From the IMG/VR virus record IMGVR_UViG_3300027580_000508, positions 1 to 22,375 of that record: DNA of 22,375 nt; one strand, written 5' to 3'. Positions 21,293-22,375 of this stretch are shown in pieces (the first letter of the stretch is position 1; each line of letters opens with the position of its first letter). This DNA is from a virus. Position numbers and translations under genes: made by a program. Under the pieces are notes generated by a model. That model was not told the origin of the DNA, searched no databases, and was given only the letters and a program-made list of their open reading frames with translations.

Positions 21293-22375
21293 ATGTCCGT
21301 TTACAAACGCAAAGACCGAAAAAATGTTTACCAGGTAGCTTACCGGGAACCTGGATCCAAACGTATAATAAAAATAGATTTTACTGGGCCGAATGCAAAA
21401 CAAGACGCCGAGATCTTCGAACAAGAGATCAAGCTGCAAAAAAAGAAAAATCCTTCAAAGTTAGCATCTAATGAGTCGACATTAACCCTGGAAAAGATAG
21501 TTTTCCTATACATTGCGGCAACTAAGCCCTACAAATCCAAATCCAGCATAAAAAACGAATCCTGTCATGCCAAAGCGATACTGGAACATATTGGGGACGT
21601 CTCCGTAGATGATGTTACAGTTAAGCACTTGCAAAAAGTCAAGCAAGATCACCTGGAAAAAGGGATATCTGTATCCACTTTTCAAAGGCGCTGGAACCTG
21701 TTGCGTGCCGCTATGAATTGGGCTGTTGACGAGGAGTTTATTGAAGCCAACCCTTTGGCCGGATACAAAATCAAAAAACCCCAAAGAGAACCTATTTTAC
21801 CCCCTAGCACTCAAGAAATCCAGGCATTATTTCAGGCCAGCCCTCCACACTTGAAACGAATTATTTTGCTGGTTTTTTACACTGGTGCAAGACCTGGCCC
21901 CAGCGAATTGTTTAATTTGCAGTGGCAGAGCGTGGACTTACAAAACGGATGGCTATATATGTTGTCTGCAAATAAAGGAGGCAAAATCTGGAGGGAGATA
22001 CCCATACATGAAAAATTACACAGCTGTCTGTCGGCCTGGAAAGAAGAGGACAATAGACTGAACTTAAATACTGATCACGTTATACATTTTCGAAATAGAC
22101 CCGTGCAATCGATAAAAAAATCCTGGGCAAAAGCTAAAGAAAATGCTGGGATAAAGCGCCAGCTACGTCCTTACGATTTACGCCATGCATTTATTACTTC
22201 CGCGATTGACGCGGGCGCAGACGTACAAGCCGTTGCAAACATGGCCGGTCACAGCGACATGAAAACAACTTTGGAACATTACCGGCATATAAAAAGCGAA
22301 GTTAAAAAAACTTCAATTGACAGGCTTCCTAACGTCGATCTGGTGGAACAAAACGGTGGAACAAAAGGGGGGTAA
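21293..22375 (+). CDS. int: Tyrosine recombinase (phage integrase)
   Basis: A 360-residue site-specific recombinase for prophage integration and excision. An N-terminal arm-binding domain (about 1-55) and a core-binding SAM-like domain (about 65-165) precede the catalytic domain. The latter shows R200 ('YTGARPG'), K228 ('ANKGGK'), 'RPYDLRHAF' with R297 and Tyr in place of the usual first His, H320 ('AGHSD') and nucleophile Y330 ('LEHYRH'). The gene is complete, ending at the last base of the window. The 126-base AT-rich gap before it shows no clear promoter or ribosome-binding site. Its position at the end of the element implies an attachment site close to the right edge. Confidence 0.93.
   Translation: MSVYKRKDRKNVYQVAYREPGSKRIIKIDFTGPNAKQDAEIFEQEIKLQKKKNPSKLASNESTLTLEKIVFLYIAATKPYKSKSSIKNESCHAKAILEHIGDVSVDDVTVKHLQKVKQDHLEKGISVSTFQRRWNLLRAAMNWAVDEEFIEANPLAGYKIKKPQREPILPPSTQEIQALFQASPPHLKRIILLVFYTGARPGPSELFNLQWQSVDLQNGWLYMLSANKGGKIWREIPIHEKLHSCLSAWKEEDNRLNLNTDHVIHFRNRPVQSIKKSWAKAKENAGIKRQLRPYDLRHAFITSAIDAGADVQAVANMAGHSDMKTTLEHYRHIKSEVKKTSIDRLPNVDLVEQNGGTKGG

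Noticed and set aside
1-22375. CRISPR arrays, tRNA/rRNA genes and insertion sequences
   Set aside because: No regularly spaced repeats of CRISPR length, no tRNA T-arm with matching acceptor, no rRNA-like stretch and no transposase were seen on either strand.

Overview
The window is the early, regulatory and cargo half of a temperate phage (prophage) or close phage-derived element from a Gram-negative bacterium. A deltaproteobacterial (Desulfovibrio-like) host is my guess from the look of the proteins; no host core gene or RNA gene is present to prove it. The phage genes are of moderate GC. Several insertions are visibly AT-rich: 2341-2613, 4045-4419, and most of 12861-15320 and 17715-21166.

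Layout. (1) 1-12030 is read almost entirely on the minus strand, with short gaps, overlapping starts and stops and good ribosome-binding sites. From right to left it holds an unknown gene, an Xre/Cro-type regulator, a CII-like protein, an excisionase-like HTH protein, a set of very small zinc-ribbon or Cys-rich proteins, an SF3 (D5/P4-type) helicase, a CHC2/Toprim primase, a dUTPase, a P-loop nucleotide-kinase-like protein, and a lambda-type packaging module (Nu1-like small terminase, GpA-like large terminase) ending in a small HTH gene. A repeat-rich, AT-rich gap between helicase and primase (6392-6638) is a candidate replication origin. A GC-rich gap (about 9861-10190) has no convincing protein but folds on paper into a multibranched structure, so it is a candidate structured RNA. 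(2) 12031-12141 is the lysogeny switch: repeats and a dyad lie between the leftward operon and a rightward CI/LexA-like S24 repressor, which is followed by a tail-anchored unknown protein. (3) 13689-21166 is rightward cargo: a decayed pseudogene, a zinc-ribbon protein with a HEPN RNase motif, a three-gene block (small membrane protein, DUF3800 protein, CHAT caspase-like protease), and a Vsr nuclease / C5 methyltransferase / GHKL-ATPase-nuclease restriction-modification operon. (4) 21293-22375 is a tyrosine integrase, so one attachment site probably lies just beyond the right edge.

The strongest candidate for something undescribed is the block 15439-17595. It pairs a membrane protein with a DUF3800 (RNase H-fold) protein and a CHAT protease. 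The DUF3800 gene ends on an A AAA AAG slippery heptamer directly before its stop, and a -1 slip there enters the CHAT frame with no intervening stop. The CHAT gene has no visible ribosome-binding site of its own. The sequence therefore permits a 587-residue DUF3800-CHAT fusion made by programmed frameshifting. I infer an abortive-infection style role from domain types and from position between repressor and integrase; nothing in the sequence proves it.
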